Below the pieces are notes generated by a model. The model was not told the DNA's origin, did not search any database, and was given only the letters and a program-made list of their open reading frames with translations. A DNA stretch of 64,000 nucleotides from Thermoactinomyces daqus (GTDB taxonomy: Bacteria; Bacillota; Bacilli; Thermoactinomycetales; Thermoactinomycetaceae), in NCBI RefSeq assembly GCF_000763315.1, contig NZ_JPST01000013.1, forward strand, positions 62,001 to 126,000, given 5' to 3'. Shown one piece after another: positions 1-9,290 of this stretch. The position numbers and the translations under genes are program-made. Numbering within the stretch: the first letter of the stretch is position 1; each line of letters opens with the position of its first letter.

Positions 1-1
1 G

Positions 2-1042
2 TCAATCGGAGTGCTGATGGTATACAGCGCAAGTGCCGCTTTTGCCTATCACAAATACGGAGATGCGTTTTACTTTGCCAAACGGCAGTTCTTATTTGCG
101 GCTTTGGGCGTTTTCCTGATGTTTTGGATTTCACAAATCGATCCCAGACGGTTTAAAGAGTGGGCTAAACCGGGCCTTATCCTCTGTGTTATTCTGCTGA
201 TCATCGTCTTGATCCCCGGCGTGGGGATTTTGCGTAACGGAGCGAGGAGTTGGCTGGGCATTGGAGCTTTCAGCATTCAGCCGTCCGAGTTTATGAAGCT
301 GGCGATGATCACCTTTCTCGCAAAGATGTTTGCCGATCCCGGCTATAAAATCTCCGATTTCTGGAAGGGTTTTTTGCCGGGATTGTTATTGCTGGGGGGA
401 GCCTTTGGCTTAATCATGATGCAGCCGGATCTCGGTACCGGCACGGTTCTGATGGGAACGGGGCTGACGATGATTTTCGCAGCCGGGGCACGAATGAAAC
501 ACATCTTCGCTTTCATCATGCTCGGCGTTGCCGGATTTGCCGGACTGATTCTGGCTGCCCCCTATCGAATTCAGCGGATTGTCGCCTTTCTCAATCCCTG
601 GCAGGATCCTTTGGGAGCGGGATATCACCTGATTCAGTCCCTTTACGCGATCGGCCCGGGTGGCTTGATGGGGCTCGGCCTCGGGATGAGCAAACAAAAA
701 CACTTATATCTTCCTGAACCGCATACAGACTTCATCTTCTCCATTTTGGCGGAAGAGCTTGGTTTTTTGGGTGCCGCAACCGTTGTGATCTTGTTTGCGG
801 TGATCGTTTGGCGTGGAATCCGCGTGGCCATCAGCTCGCCGGATCTGTTCTCCAGTCTGGTGGCTGCCGGCATAACGGCGATGGTCATGATTCAGGCGGT
901 GATCAATATCGGTGTGGTCTCCGGGGCGTTCCCGGTGACAGGGATTACTCTGCCGTTCTTGAGTTACGGAGGATCATCTTTAACACTAACGCTGGCGGCA
1001 GTGGGGGTTTTGCTCAATTTTTCCCGGTTTACTGAACGATAA
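2..1042 (+). CDS. spoVE: Stage V sporulation protein E (SEDS glycosyltransferase), 5' truncated by the window edge
   Basis: SEDS-family integral membrane protein (FtsW/RodA/SpoVE), the class that polymerises lipid II into glycan strands with a partner class B PBP. SpoVE acts in spore cortex synthesis. The reading frame is open from base 2 and the visible part begins inside the first membrane segment (VLMVYSASAAFAY), so the true start lies upstream. About 346 residues are visible. Family hallmarks are GARSWLGIGAFSIQPSEFMK, the QPDLGTG loop, the YLPEPHTDFIF loop and the C-terminal GITLPFLSYGGSS. The sequence resembles Bacillus SpoVE more than FtsW, and it sits directly before murG as spoVE does in Bacillus. 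Whether it also serves vegetative division here cannot be told from the window. Confidence 0.9.
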   Translation, partial: SIGVLMVYSASAAFAYHKYGDAFYFAKRQFLFAALGVFLMFWISQIDPRRFKEWAKPGLILCVILLIIVLIPGVGILRNGARSWLGIGAFSIQPSEFMKLAMITFLAKMFADPGYKISDFWKGFLPGLLLLGGAFGLIMMQPDLGTGTVLMGTGLTMIFAAGARMKHIFAFIMLGVAGFAGLILAAPYRIQRIVAFLNPWQDPLGAGYHLIQSLYAIGPGGLMGLGLGMSKQKHLYLPEPHTDFIFSILAEELGFLGAATVVILFAVIVWRGIRVAISSPDLFSSLVAAGITAMVMIQAVINIGVVSGAFPVTGITLPFLSYGGSSLTLTLAAVGVLLNFSRFTER

Positions 1043-1066
1043 AATCAACTTGAAGGGGGAAAAGTG

Positions 1067-2179
1067 ATGAAACGCATTTTGTTATCCGGCGGTGGTACGG
1101 GAGGACATATTTATCCGGCACTGGCCATTGCCAGAGCGGTAAAAAAACGCTATCCCGAGGTGGAAATCGCCTATATCGGTACGGAAAAAGGATTAGAGTC
1201 GCGCATTGTTCCCAAAGAAGGGAACATTCGTTTTTATACTGTGGAAATCCAGGGGTTTAAACGGAGCATCTCTTGGGAAAACGTCAATACGATTCGCAAA
1301 TTCTTGCGGGCCGTACGGAATTCAAAACAATACATAGAAGAATTTAAACCGGATGTGGTGGTGGGAACAGGCGGTTATGTGAGCGGACCGGCAGTTTACG
1401 CGGCTCATCAGCTGGGAATTCCCACCTTGATTCATGAACAAAACGTGGTGCTCGGGCTGACGACCAAATTTTTGTCCCGTTTTGTCGATGTCGTGGCGAT
1501 CAGCTTGGAAGAATCGCAAAAATATCTGGGACGGGCTCACAGGATTGTGTTTACGGGCAATCCTCGTGCGACGGAAGTGGTGCAGGCCAATGCCGCTGCC
1601 GGCCGCAAATCGCTGGGAATCACCGACCCGCATCGTCCGATTATCCTTATTTTCGGCGGGAGCCGGGGCGCCAAAGCGATCAACGAGGCCGTCCTGCAAA
1701 TGGTTCCGCATGTGCAGGAGATGCCGCAAGCCCATTTTGTATATGTGACCGGTGAAGTTCATTACGAGCAGATCCGGGCGCAAATTCCCGAGATGGAAAA
1801 TCTGGATGTGAAGCCTTTTATTTATAACATGCCCGATGTGCTGGCTTCGACCTATTTGGTGGTTGGACGGGCCGGGGCGTCGACGATTGCCGAGTTGACA
1901 GCGCTCGGATTACCTTCTATTCTGATTCCGTCCCCTTATGTAACCAATAACCATCAGGAAGCCAACGCCCGCTGGCTGGAAGAGCAAGGGGCTTCCAAGA
2001 TGTTGCTCGAGAGCGAATGCACGGGGGAAAATTTGTGGACCGAAATCAAGCGGTTGGTTGAAAATACGGATGAGCATCATGAGATGAGTGAAGCGGCTCG
2101 CCGTCTGGGGCGTCCGCAGGCAGCCGAGGTGTTGGTGGATGAATTGGAAAAAATTGCATTTGCCGGCATTAACCGATAA
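1067..2179 (+). CDS. murG: UDP-N-acetylglucosamine--lipid I GlcNAc transferase
   Basis: Peripheral membrane GT28 glycosyltransferase that adds GlcNAc to lipid I to give lipid II, the substrate polymerised by SEDS proteins and PBPs. It is 370 residues, the usual length. The N-terminal loop GGGTGGHIYPALA is the MurG diphosphate/acceptor signature, and the C-terminal domain carries FGGSRGA and the donor-binding GRAGASTIAEL. ATG 1067 is preferred because the AAGGGGGA ribosome-binding site lies about 6 nt upstream. An in-frame GTG at 1064 would be too close to it. The gene lies 24 nt after spoVE in the same transcription unit. Confidence 0.96.
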   Translation: MKRILLSGGGTGGHIYPALAIARAVKKRYPEVEIAYIGTEKGLESRIVPKEGNIRFYTVEIQGFKRSISWENVNTIRKFLRAVRNSKQYIEEFKPDVVVGTGGYVSGPAVYAAHQLGIPTLIHEQNVVLGLTTKFLSRFVDVVAISLEESQKYLGRAHRIVFTGNPRATEVVQANAAAGRKSLGITDPHRPIILIFGGSRGAKAINEAVLQMVPHVQEMPQAHFVYVTGEVHYEQIRAQIPEMENLDVKPFIYNMPDVLASTYLVVGRAGASTIAELTALGLPSILIPSPYVTNNHQEANARWLEEQGASKMLLESECTGENLWTEIKRLVENTDEHHEMSEAARRLGRPQAAEVLVDELEKIAFAGINR

Positions 2180-2289
2180 GGACGGGGGCTGCATTGGGCT
2201 CCCGTCACACAAAAAACACGGCGGCATAAACTATGTTAAACCAGTTTCGGGTGGATTGTATGATTCAGCTGGATAGGAGGGACAGACTG

Positions 2290-3198
2290 ATGAAACAAAT
2301 TGTCGAGGAGCTGAAAAACAGCGGTGTAAAAGATGTGCGAGTCAATGAGCCATTGTCCCGCCATACCACCTGGAAAGTTGGTGGTCCAGCCGATCTTTTG
2401 ATTTATCCGCGGAGCAAAGAAGAGCTGGAACTGGCGATGAAAATTGTATATGAGCATCAGATCCCCTGGCGCGCGATCGGACGCGGTTCCAACCTGCTGG
2501 TGCGTGACGGCGGGATTCGCGGCGCCGTTTTCAAGCTCGATGAAGGATTTAACTACCTGCAGATCGAGGGAACAAAAGTGACGGCCGGGGGTGGCTATTC
2601 CACCATCCTGCTGGCCTCCATGACCGCCAAGCAGGGACTGGAAGGGTTGGAATTTGCCGGAGGGATTCCGGGGAACGTCGGCGGCGCCGTCTATATGAAC
2701 GCGGGGGCGCACGGGTCCGAAATTTCCCGTGTTCTTCAGTCGGCCACAGTGTTAAAAGAAGATGGAGAATGGTTGACTCTGACCAATGAGCAAATGGCGT
2801 TCAGTTACCGCACGTCCATTTTGCAGACCGGGATCAAGGGTGTTGTGACAGAAGCCACTTTCGAGCTGGCATATGGTGACAAGGAAGAAATTGCTTCGCG
2901 ACTGGCTCAATATAAGGATCGTCGAAGACAAACTCAACCACTGCAATTTCCATGTGCCGGAAGTGTATTCCGCAATCCGCCGGGGGATTATGCCGGCAGG
3001 CTCATTCAGGAATCGGGCCTGAAAGGTTACAGGATCGGCGGAGCGGAAGTTTCCACACAGCATGCAAATTTCATCATCAATCGCGGCAATGCGACGGCCC
3101 AGGATGTTTTAAATTTGATCAACTATATCATGGATACAGTGCAGGAAAAATTTAACGTTCGTTTGGAACCGGAAGTGCAGGTGGTGGGTGAAGGGTAA
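2290..3198 (+). CDS. murB: UDP-N-acetylenolpyruvoylglucosamine reductase
   Basis: Cytoplasmic FAD- and NADPH-dependent enzyme that reduces UDP-GlcNAc-enolpyruvate to UDP-MurNAc, the step after MurA. At 302 residues it matches type II MurB of Gram-positive bacteria. The FAD-binding vanillyl-alcohol-oxidase fold is recognisable from HTTWKVGGPADL, GRGSNLLVRDGG and the GGIPGNVGGAVYMNAGAHG phosphate loop. C-terminal CAGSVFRNP holds the substrate-binding serine region. ATG 2290 follows a strong AGGAGGGA site; longer in-frame starts at 2233 and 2260 have no comparable site. MurB and MurA being adjacent couples two successive reactions. Confidence 0.95.
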   Translation: MKQIVEELKNSGVKDVRVNEPLSRHTTWKVGGPADLLIYPRSKEELELAMKIVYEHQIPWRAIGRGSNLLVRDGGIRGAVFKLDEGFNYLQIEGTKVTAGGGYSTILLASMTAKQGLEGLEFAGGIPGNVGGAVYMNAGAHGSEISRVLQSATVLKEDGEWLTLTNEQMAFSYRTSILQTGIKGVVTEATFELAYGDKEEIASRLAQYKDRRRQTQPLQFPCAGSVFRNPPGDYAGRLIQESGLKGYRIGGAEVSTQHANFIINRGNATAQDVLNLINYIMDTVQEKFNVRLEPEVQVVGEG

Positions 3199-3211
3199 CG
3201 GAGGTGACACT

Positions 3212-4489
3212 TTGGAAGGGTTTGTGATCGAAGGTGGTAAACCTCTGTCTGGATCGATCCGCGTTCAGGGCGCCAAAAACGCGGCATTGCCGATTTTGGC
3301 CGCGTGCGTGCTGGCGGAAGGCATATTTGAGATCCACGATGTACCACGCCTTTCGGATATTGAGGCGATGTGCCAAATTCTCGAGGCGTTGGGAGCGCAA
3401 GTAATACGCCACCAAACGAGCATCCGTGTAAATACCCGCCTGATCAATAACTATGTGATTCCAGATCATTTGATGAGCAAAATTCGTTCTTCGATTTTTC
3501 TAATGGGGCCTCTTTTGGCGAGATTGAAGCAAGTCTGCATATCCCATCCCGGCGGTTGCGCGATTGGCAAACGGCCGATTGATATCCACTTGAACGGTTT
3601 GAAGCGTTTAGGTGTGCAAATGACCGAAAAAGAGGGCGTGATCCACTGTTATGCCTCGAAATTGATCGGCGATGAGATCGTGTTGGATTTTCCAAGCGTC
3701 GGGGCAACGGAAAACATCATGATGGCCGCCGTTTTGGGAGAGGGAACCACTGTGCTGAAAAATGCTGCCCGTGAACCGGAAATCAGCGATTTGCAGGATT
3801 TCTTAAATAAGATGGGGGCGCAGATAACGGGAGCGGGCAGCCCGGAAATACGCATTCGCGGAGTGCGTTCTTTGAGGCCGGTCAGCCACACGATCATCCC
3901 CGACCGGATCGTGGCTGGCACTCTAGCCGCGGCCGCCGGTGCAACGGGTGGGGAAGTTCTCCTGGAAAATGTCATTCCTTCCCACTTGACCAGCATCATT
4001 TTGCATTTGCAACGCCTCGGGATCGAAATCGAACAGGGGGAAAACTCCCTTCGCGTCAGAGGGCCGAAAAGGCTAAGACCGATTCCTGCCATCGCAACCG
4101 CACCTTATCCCGGTTTTCCCACGGATATGCAGCCGCAAATGCTTGTTCTGCTGACCCAGGCGGAAGGGATCAGCATGCTGACCGAAACGATTTTTGAATC
4201 ACGGCTCAAACATGTGGATGAATTAAGAAAAATGGGAGCGGATGTCACGCTGGACAACAACACGGTTTGGGTTCGCGGCGGGAAAAGTCTCAACGGAACC
4301 TCTGTCAGCGCAACCGACCTGAGAGCCGGAGCGGCGCTGGTCATTGCCGGACTGGTCGCGCAAGGGACCACGCATATCACCGGAGCGGAACATATTGACA
4401 GGGGCTATGAACGCTTCGAAACCGTCATCAACAAACTGGGCGGGATCATGGAAAGAAAAACTGGCTTTTCATCATGCAGTAGCACATGA
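3212..4489 (+). CDS. murA: UDP-N-acetylglucosamine 1-carboxyvinyltransferase
   Basis: Transfers enolpyruvate from PEP to UDP-GlcNAc, the first committed step of peptidoglycan synthesis and the target of fosfomycin. The 425-residue protein has the EPSP-synthase-like double inside-out barrel. GGKPLSGSIRVQGAKNAALP is at the N terminus, and the PEP-binding loop PGGCAIGKRPIDIHL places the catalytic cysteine at residue 116. The start is TTG 3212, behind GGAGGTGA and 13 nt after the murB stop. The C terminus (KTGFSSCSST) looks atypical. In Bacillus subtilis neither murA paralogue lies in the division cluster, so placement between murB and divIB is a lineage feature. Confidence 0.95.
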   Translation: MEGFVIEGGKPLSGSIRVQGAKNAALPILAACVLAEGIFEIHDVPRLSDIEAMCQILEALGAQVIRHQTSIRVNTRLINNYVIPDHLMSKIRSSIFLMGPLLARLKQVCISHPGGCAIGKRPIDIHLNGLKRLGVQMTEKEGVIHCYASKLIGDEIVLDFPSVGATENIMMAAVLGEGTTVLKNAAREPEISDLQDFLNKMGAQITGAGSPEIRIRGVRSLRPVSHTIIPDRIVAGTLAAAAGATGGEVLLENVIPSHLTSIILHLQRLGIEIEQGENSLRVRGPKRLRPIPAIATAPYPGFPTDMQPQMLVLLTQAEGISMLTETIFESRLKHVDELRKMGADVTLDNNTVWVRGGKSLNGTSVSATDLRAGAALVIAGLVAQGTTHITGAEHIDRGYERFETVINKLGGIMERKTGFSSCSST

Positions 4490-4521
4490 TTTGTTCCGCT
4501 GTTTTTTGTGTAAAAAATCTT

Positions 4522-4550
4522 TTAACGCACTTTTTTTGTGGTAATATATA
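4522..4550 (+). promoter_or_regulatory. Possible SigA promoter before divIB
   Basis: TTAACG at 4522-4527 and TATATA at 4545-4550 are 17 nt apart, within the 138-nt gap between murA and divIB. The -35 match is weak, and the region is AT-rich by composition, so this is only a candidate. Confidence 0.3.
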
Positions 4551-4627
4551 GGGAAGATTAATTTTTTTTACTACTTAGGGCTTACTTAAGAGTGTGAAGG
4601 TGAAGTACGGGAAAGGAGATCTCTACC

Positions 4628-5359
4628 ATGGTTGAGCGTGTGCCCCCTTTTCGCTCACGGGTAGGAAAGAAACGTTCCCCTGCTCCTTGGATGTTCGCTT
4701 TCATTTTTCTCTTTTTTACGGGAATGTTCATTGTCCTATTCTTGCGGTCACCGCTGAGTAAAATTGAGCGAATTGACATTGTTGGGAATCATCTGGTTTC
4801 TTCAGGGGAAATTCTTCATAAGGCAAAGATTTTCAAAGGAATTTCCTATTTTGGAGTAAACAGAGAACACATAGAGAAAAGTTTGGAAACCATGCCGGAG
4901 ATTAAAAACGCCACGGTGACCACCACATTTCCCAATCAGATCTACATACAGGTTCAGGAAAAAACGCCCGTAGCCATGTTCCGGTCAAGCTATCAGGAAC
5001 TTTTTCCCATCCTTTCCGACGGAACGATTCTCCTGAACCGCACGGCTTCGGTGGAAGCGTCTGTACCTGTCTTTGAGGGATGGAAGCCTTCAAATTCGAC
5101 GTTGAGACAAGCTGTTCTCCAACTGGCCAAACTGCCGGGTAGCATTCGCAGAGAATGTGAGACGGTTCGTCCTGTCTCCGGGCAGGCAGACCAGGTTGAG
5201 ATTGACAGCAAACGGAAGCATCGGATTTTTGTCAGGGTCCGCAATCTTTCCGAAATGATGCTCTATTACCCTTCCTTTTACAAGCACCCCAGCGGAACGC
5301 TTTTTTTATTGGAAAGCGTCTGGTTCATACCGGATCATAAGGCTAAGGAAGGAGCTTAG
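4628..5359 (+). CDS. divIB: Cell division protein DivIB/FtsQ
   Basis: Bitopic divisome protein that complexes with FtsL/DivIC and PBP2B at the septum. The 243-residue sequence has a basic cytoplasmic tail, one membrane segment (residues about 20-40, APWMFAFIFLFFTG onward), and an extracellular POTRA domain starting SPLSKIERIDIVGNHLVSSGEI. The FtsQ/DivIB beta domain follows (ATVTTTFPNQIYIQVQEKTPVA). The start ATG follows AAAGGAGAT. Unlike Bacillus, no ylxW, ylxX or sbp lies between this gene and ftsA. Confidence 0.9.
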   Translation: MVERVPPFRSRVGKKRSPAPWMFAFIFLFFTGMFIVLFLRSPLSKIERIDIVGNHLVSSGEILHKAKIFKGISYFGVNREHIEKSLETMPEIKNATVTTTFPNQIYIQVQEKTPVAMFRSSYQELFPILSDGTILLNRTASVEASVPVFEGWKPSNSTLRQAVLQLAKLPGSIRRECETVRPVSGQADQVEIDSKRKHRIFVRVRNLSEMMLYYPSFYKHPSGTLFLLESVWFIPDHKAKEGA

Positions 5360-5426
5360 CGGTGTCATTCTTTTTCTTTAATTGGAAAAATATGCAAGTA
5401 TAACAAGAAGAAAAATTAGCGGCTTA

Positions 5427-5454
5427 AAAGGTAAATCTTCCTTGGCTGTTGAAT
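5427..5454 (+). promoter_or_regulatory. Probable SigH promoter for ftsA-ftsZ
   Basis: AAAGGTAAA (5427-5435) differs at one position from the SigH -35 consensus RNAGGAWWW. GTTGAATAT (from 5448) fits the -10 consensus RNNGAATWW fully. The spacing is 12 nt, within the usual range. Bacillus subtilis ftsAZ is known to have a SigH promoter that supports asymmetric division at sporulation, and this match sits in the same place. Confidence 0.6.
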
Positions 5455-5544
5455 ATGGTTTGTAAGTGATTCCTCCCTTTCCCTTAGCATTGCGCATATT
5501 GGACTTTAGCACAGTTTGATTCTCGGGCAAGGAGGTGCCCAAGA

Positions 5545-6786
5545 TTGAGCAATGAAGAATTCGTTATTACATTGGATATTGGATCTTTCCAAGTTCGCGT
5601 GATCGTGGCCGAAGTTAACCAGGATGGTACCACGCAAATCGTCGGCGTCGGAACTGCCGAATCCAAAGGGATGAAAAAGGGAGCCATCATCAATATCGAT
5701 CAAGCGGTACAATCCATTCGCGAAGCGGTTGACCATGCAGAGCGCATGGTTGGAATAGAGATCTCAGAGGTATTTGTCGGTGTGTCTGGACATCATGTTT
5801 CTTTGCAACCGAGCCATGGGGTTGTCGCCGTCTCAAGCGAAGACAGGGAAATCAGCTTTCACGATATCGATCGCGTCCTGCAGGCGGCACGGGTCATCGC
5901 CCTTCCGCCGGAACGCGCCATCATCGAAGTGGTACCAAAACAGTTCATTGTCGACGGTTTGGATGACATTCATGACCCCAACGGGATGATCGGAGTCCGG
6001 TTGGAGGTGGATGCCATCATCGTCACGGGAGCGAAAACGATCATTCATAACTTGCTCCGGTGCGTGGAAAAAGCGAATCTAAATATCGCCGGCATGGTGT
6101 TTTTGCCGCTTGCCGTCAGCGAGTTGTGTTTGTCCGCCGATGAGAAAAACCAGGGCGTGGTTGTGGCTGATATCGGTGGGGGAACGACGACGATCACCGT
6201 CTTCCGGCAAGGGCATCTGGCCGGCACGTCTGTGATCCCCATCGGCGGCGAGTATATTACCAATGATATCGCCATCGGTTTGCGCACCCAGACGACAACT
6301 GCGGAAGAAGTGAAGTGCAAATACGGGGTTGCCAGCAAGGATTTTGCTGAGATAAAGGAAACATTCCAGGTACAAACCATTGGCACGACCCGGGAGAGGA
6401 TTGTAACCCAGATCGAACTGGCTCAAATTATCGAACCGCGTTTGGAAGAGATGTTTCAACTCATCCGCCAGCAAGTGAAAGCGATGGGGTATTCCGATGA
6501 ACCGGCAGGAGGATACGTTTTGACCGGAGGCGTAATGGCAACCGAGCATATTCTGCATGTGGCACAGAAACAGCTGGGTTCCGCCGTGCGAATTGCCGTT
6601 CCGGGAAATATCGGTGTGAAGGACCCGGCCTATACCGGAGGCGTTGGCATGGTTCATTATTTGCAAAAACGCGGGATTTTGCAGCTGAACAAACCCCGAT
6701 CGGCTCACCACCCTCCCCGGCAGAAAAAACAGCGCGGACCTTCCGCATTCGAAAAAATGAAAAGCTGGTTAAGTGAATTTATCTAG
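5545..6786 (+). CDS. ftsA: Cell division protein FtsA (actin-like Z-ring tether)
   Basis: Actin-family ATPase that polymerises with FtsZ and tethers it to the membrane. The 413-residue protein opens with the phosphate-1 loop [19 protein letters not shown]. It contains the FtsA-specific 1C domain, the phosphate-2 loop [16 protein letters not shown], and [15 protein letters not shown] of the adenosine motif. The C-terminal basic linker and amphipathic helix [12 protein letters not shown] is the membrane-targeting sequence. The start is TTG 5545 with AAGGAGGTG 7 nt upstream. FtsZ follows 50 nt later. Confidence 0.95.
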   Translation: MSNEEFVITLDIGSFQVRVIVAEVNQDGTTQIVGVGTAESKGMKKGAIINIDQAVQSIREAVDHAERMVGIEISEVFVGVSGHHVSLQPSHGVVAVSSEDREISFHDIDRVLQAARVIALPPERAIIEVVPKQFIVDGLDDIHDPNGMIGVRLEVDAIIVTGAKTIIHNLLRCVEKANLNIAGMVFLPLAVSELCLSADEKNQGVVVADIGGGTTTITVFRQGHLAGTSVIPIGGEYITNDIAIGLRTQTTTAEEVKCKYGVASKDFAEIKETFQVQTIGTTRERIVTQIELAQIIEPRLEEMFQLIRQQVKAMGYSDEPAGGYVLTGGVMATEHILHVAQKQLGSAVRIAVPGNIGVKDPAYTGGVGMVHYLQKRGILQLNKPRSAHHPPRQKKQRGPSAFEKMKSWLSEFI

Positions 6787-6836
6787 TTCCGATCTATCGG
6801 ATACAACAGAAGTTTGATTATTGGAGGGACAAGAAT

Positions 6837-7994
6837 ATGTTGGATTTTGATCTGGAAATGGAACAGATTGCCCAGATAAAGGTCATTGGTGTCGGTGGTG
6901 GCGGTAGCAATGCGGTTAACCGTATGATTGAAGCCGGAGTGCAAGGAGTGGAATTTATCGCGGTCAATACCGATGCTCAGGCGCTCAATCGTTCAAAAGC
7001 ACCGATTCGTTTGCAAATCGGGGAAAAACTGACGCGGGGACTGGGAGCGGGAGCCAAACCGGAGATCGGCAAAAAAGCGGCTGAGGAGAGCCGGGAACAA
7101 ATTGAAAGTGTTTTGAAGGGAGCCGATATGGTTTTCGTCACCGCAGGGATGGGTGGCGGAACCGGTACAGGGGCGGCTCCGGAAATCGCTTTGATCGCCC
7201 GGGAATTGGGAGCGCTGACGGTGGGCGTGGTAACCCGGCCGTTCACTTTTGAAGGAAAGCGCCGGGCGAGCCAGGCGGAACAAGGTGTGGCCGCTCTCAA
7301 GGAAAATGTCGATACCCTGATCGTCATTCCCAATGACCGTTTGCTGGAAATCGTCGATAAAAACACACCGATGCTCGAAGCTTTCCGCGAAGCGGACAAT
7401 GTTCTGCGCCAGGGTGTGCAGGGGATTTCTGATTTAATTGCCGTACCCGGACTGATCAACCTCGATTTTGCGGATGTGCGGACGATTATGACAGAACGGG
7501 GATCTGCGCTGATGGGCATCGGGACGGCGACCGGGGAGAACCGCGCCGCCGAAGCGGCCAAAAAGGCGATCTGCAGCCCTCTTCTGGAAACTTCGATCGA
7601 TGGTGCCCGCGGGGTGCTGATGAATATTACGGGCGGAACCAATCTCAGTCTGTACGAAGTTTATGAAGCAGCCGATATTGTAACCCAGGCTTCCCATGCA
7701 GAGGTGAACATGATCTTCGGTGCGGTGATCAATGAAGATTTGAAAGATGAAATCTTGGTTACCGTGATTGCAACCGGATTTGATGGCGAGCAGCAAACGA
7801 AGCAATCATCACAGCCGCAAGAACGGGGCAAAACGCATGGGAAACCGTACTTTGGGCATAAAGAGGAACCCGTTTTTCCGCCGTTCAGCCGCGTGGAAAA
7901 AGAATCCAAACCGACGGACGGAAACTTTATCGATCCATACGGGCATTTGGAGGTACCCACCTTCTTGCGCAACCGGACTAAAAATAATAAATAA
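6837..7994 (+). CDS. ftsZ: Cell division GTPase FtsZ
   Basis: Tubulin homologue that forms the cytokinetic ring. Its 385 residues include the nucleotide-binding [14 protein letters not shown] near residue 20, the tubulin signature [13 protein letters not shown] near residue 105, and the T7-loop region [11 protein letters not shown] that completes the GTPase site of the next subunit. A variable Q/K/P-rich linker (about 315-365) leads to the C-terminal peptide [10 protein letters not shown], the docking site for FtsA, SepF and other partners. The basic tail RTKNNK is also seen in Bacillus FtsZ. ATG 6837 has GGAGGGA upstream. SepF, a partner, is encoded 5 kb downstream. Confidence 0.97.
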   Translation: MLDFDLEMEQIAQIKVIGVGGGGSNAVNRMIEAGVQGVEFIAVNTDAQALNRSKAPIRLQIGEKLTRGLGAGAKPEIGKKAAEESREQIESVLKGADMVFVTAGMGGGTGTGAAPEIALIARELGALTVGVVTRPFTFEGKRRASQAEQGVAALKENVDTLIVIPNDRLLEIVDKNTPMLEAFREADNVLRQGVQGISDLIAVPGLINLDFADVRTIMTERGSALMGIGTATGENRAAEAAKKAICSPLLETSIDGARGVLMNITGGTNLSLYEVYEAADIVTQASHAEVNMIFGAVINEDLKDEILVTVIATGFDGEQQTKQSSQPQERGKTHGKPYFGHKEEPVFPPFSRVEKESKPTDGNFIDPYGHLEVPTFLRNRTKNNK

Positions 7995-8174
7995 ACCCAA
8001 GCGAACAAAAACTGATGTTTCCGCAACAGACATCTAAAGCTGTTGAGAAGCTTCGACAGGAGGAGAGGGTTGTTTTTCTGCAAAGAAAAGCACCCGGACC
8101 CGACAGGCTTTTGGTTTGAGACTTTGTCAACAAACTGCTCTCTCTTTTTTTGCATGACGTGCACCGCAGTTTTA

Positions 8175-8247
8175 GGAGCGGGGCACCCCTGACTGACTCG
8201 GCCATCTGAATGGCGGGGAGGGAAGGGGGCCACCGCTCCCTTTTTTT
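8175..8247 (+). terminator. Large branched terminator in the ftsZ-spoIIGA gap
   Basis: GGAGCGG (8175-8181) pairs with CCGCTCC (8233-8239), extended by GGGGC/GGGCC-type pairs, and seven T follow. A second small hairpin (GCCAT with ATGGC) sits inside the loop. The remaining 7995-8355 gap has no convincing gene. It holds this terminator and the spoIIGA control region. Confidence 0.6.
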
Positions 8248-8252
8248 GTTTG

Positions 8253-8320
8253 TTCGACGAAAAAAGCCAATTCTTCCTGGCAAGTTTAGACAGACTTTGA
8301 AATATAGATTGAGATATACT
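8253..8320 (+). promoter_or_regulatory. Spo0A-type SigA promoter of spoIIGA-sigE
   Basis: The -10-like TATACT (8315-8320) and -35-like TAGACA (8287-8292) are separated by 22 nt. This long spacing characterises the Bacillus subtilis spoIIG promoter, which needs phosphorylated Spo0A. TTCGACGAA (8253-8261) is an 8/9 match to an inverted 0A box, and TTAGACAGA (8286-8294), a 7/9 match, overlaps the -35. More distant 0A-like sites are TTTGTCAAC (8123-8131) and TTCGACAGG (8052-8060). Confidence 0.6.
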
Positions 8321-8355
8321 AGTTTCACTCAAACTTGGGGAGGAGGGAAACGGAT

Positions 8356-9270
8356 TTGGTGGTTTATGCTGATGTTGTTTTCCTCCTTAACAGCTGTATG
8401 GATTTTCTCCTCCTGTGGCTGACGTCGGGAATTCGCAAACAACGTACACCGTACTGGCGGTTGATTGTTGCCGCGCTGCTGGGCGGGCTGTATTCAACCC
8501 TTTATTTGTGGTCGGCTTTCTCGCTTGCCTATTTTTTTCCGGTCAAAATCATCGTCTCGTTGCTGATGATTTGGATTGCCTTTGGCTTTCGCCATCCGCT
8601 TGCCTATCTGCGTACACTTGGTGTCTTTTATTTGGCCTGTTTTATCGCCGGGGGAGCGCTCATCGCGCTTCATTACATCGTAACAGGGGACAGCAAAGTG
8701 GCTGGTGGCATTTTTTTCACCGAGTCGGAGTACGGTTGGGGTTCCCCGGTTTCGTGGGGGCTGATCCTGTTCGGGTTTCCGCTTGTCTGGATTTACACCA
8801 AGGTCTCTCTCGGTTCGCTGGAAGAGAGGCAAGCCTTGCATCGCTATTTGACCGAGGTCAAAATCCGGTTGGGAGAACACGAAATCGCCTGCACGGGACT
8901 GATTGATACGGGAAATCAGCTGCGGGACCCGATTACACGCGTGCCTGTCATGTTAATTGAGTTCGCTCAGCTGGAAGAGCGGCTTCCTCCGGAATTCAAG
9001 CGGTTGATGAAACAGGACGATTTTGCTTTGGCATGGAGTGAACTCCCTCCGGAGTGGGCGACACGCATCCGGGTAATCCCGTTTCGGGCAGCAGGCAAGG
9101 AAAATGGCATGATGGTGGCGATCAAGCCGGATCATGTCCAAGTGCGGCAGGAAAACGGGTGGAATAAAATGGAGAAAATTCTCATAGGTTTAGATGTCGG
9201 GCGTCTGTCGTCCGATGGAACATACCAGGCGATTATTCATCCGTCTTGTATTCGGGCTGTTCATTCCTAA
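8356..9270 (+). CDS. spoIIGA: Sporulation sigma-E factor processing peptidase SpoIIGA
   Basis: Membrane-embedded aspartic protease that removes the pro-sequence of SigE in the mother cell after the forespore signal SpoIIR arrives. The N-terminal half holds about five membrane segments (residues 1-155), and the C-terminal half is the cytoplasmic protease domain. The catalytic motif LIDTGNQLRDP puts the active aspartate at residue 184, matching Asp183 of Bacillus subtilis. TTG 8356 is chosen because LVVYADV then aligns with the start of the Bacillus protein and GGGGAGGAGGG lies 8 nt upstream. Its substrate gene sigE follows 20 nt downstream. Confidence 0.93.
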   Translation: MVVYADVVFLLNSCMDFLLLWLTSGIRKQRTPYWRLIVAALLGGLYSTLYLWSAFSLAYFFPVKIIVSLLMIWIAFGFRHPLAYLRTLGVFYLACFIAGGALIALHYIVTGDSKVAGGIFFTESEYGWGSPVSWGLILFGFPLVWIYTKVSLGSLEERQALHRYLTEVKIRLGEHEIACTGLIDTGNQLRDPITRVPVMLIEFAQLEERLPPEFKRLMKQDDFALAWSELPPEWATRIRVIPFRAAGKENGMMVAIKPDHVQVRQENGWNKMEKILIGLDVGRLSSDGTYQAIIHPSCIRAVHS

Positions 9271-9290
9271 ATGAATGAGGGGGCAGATAC

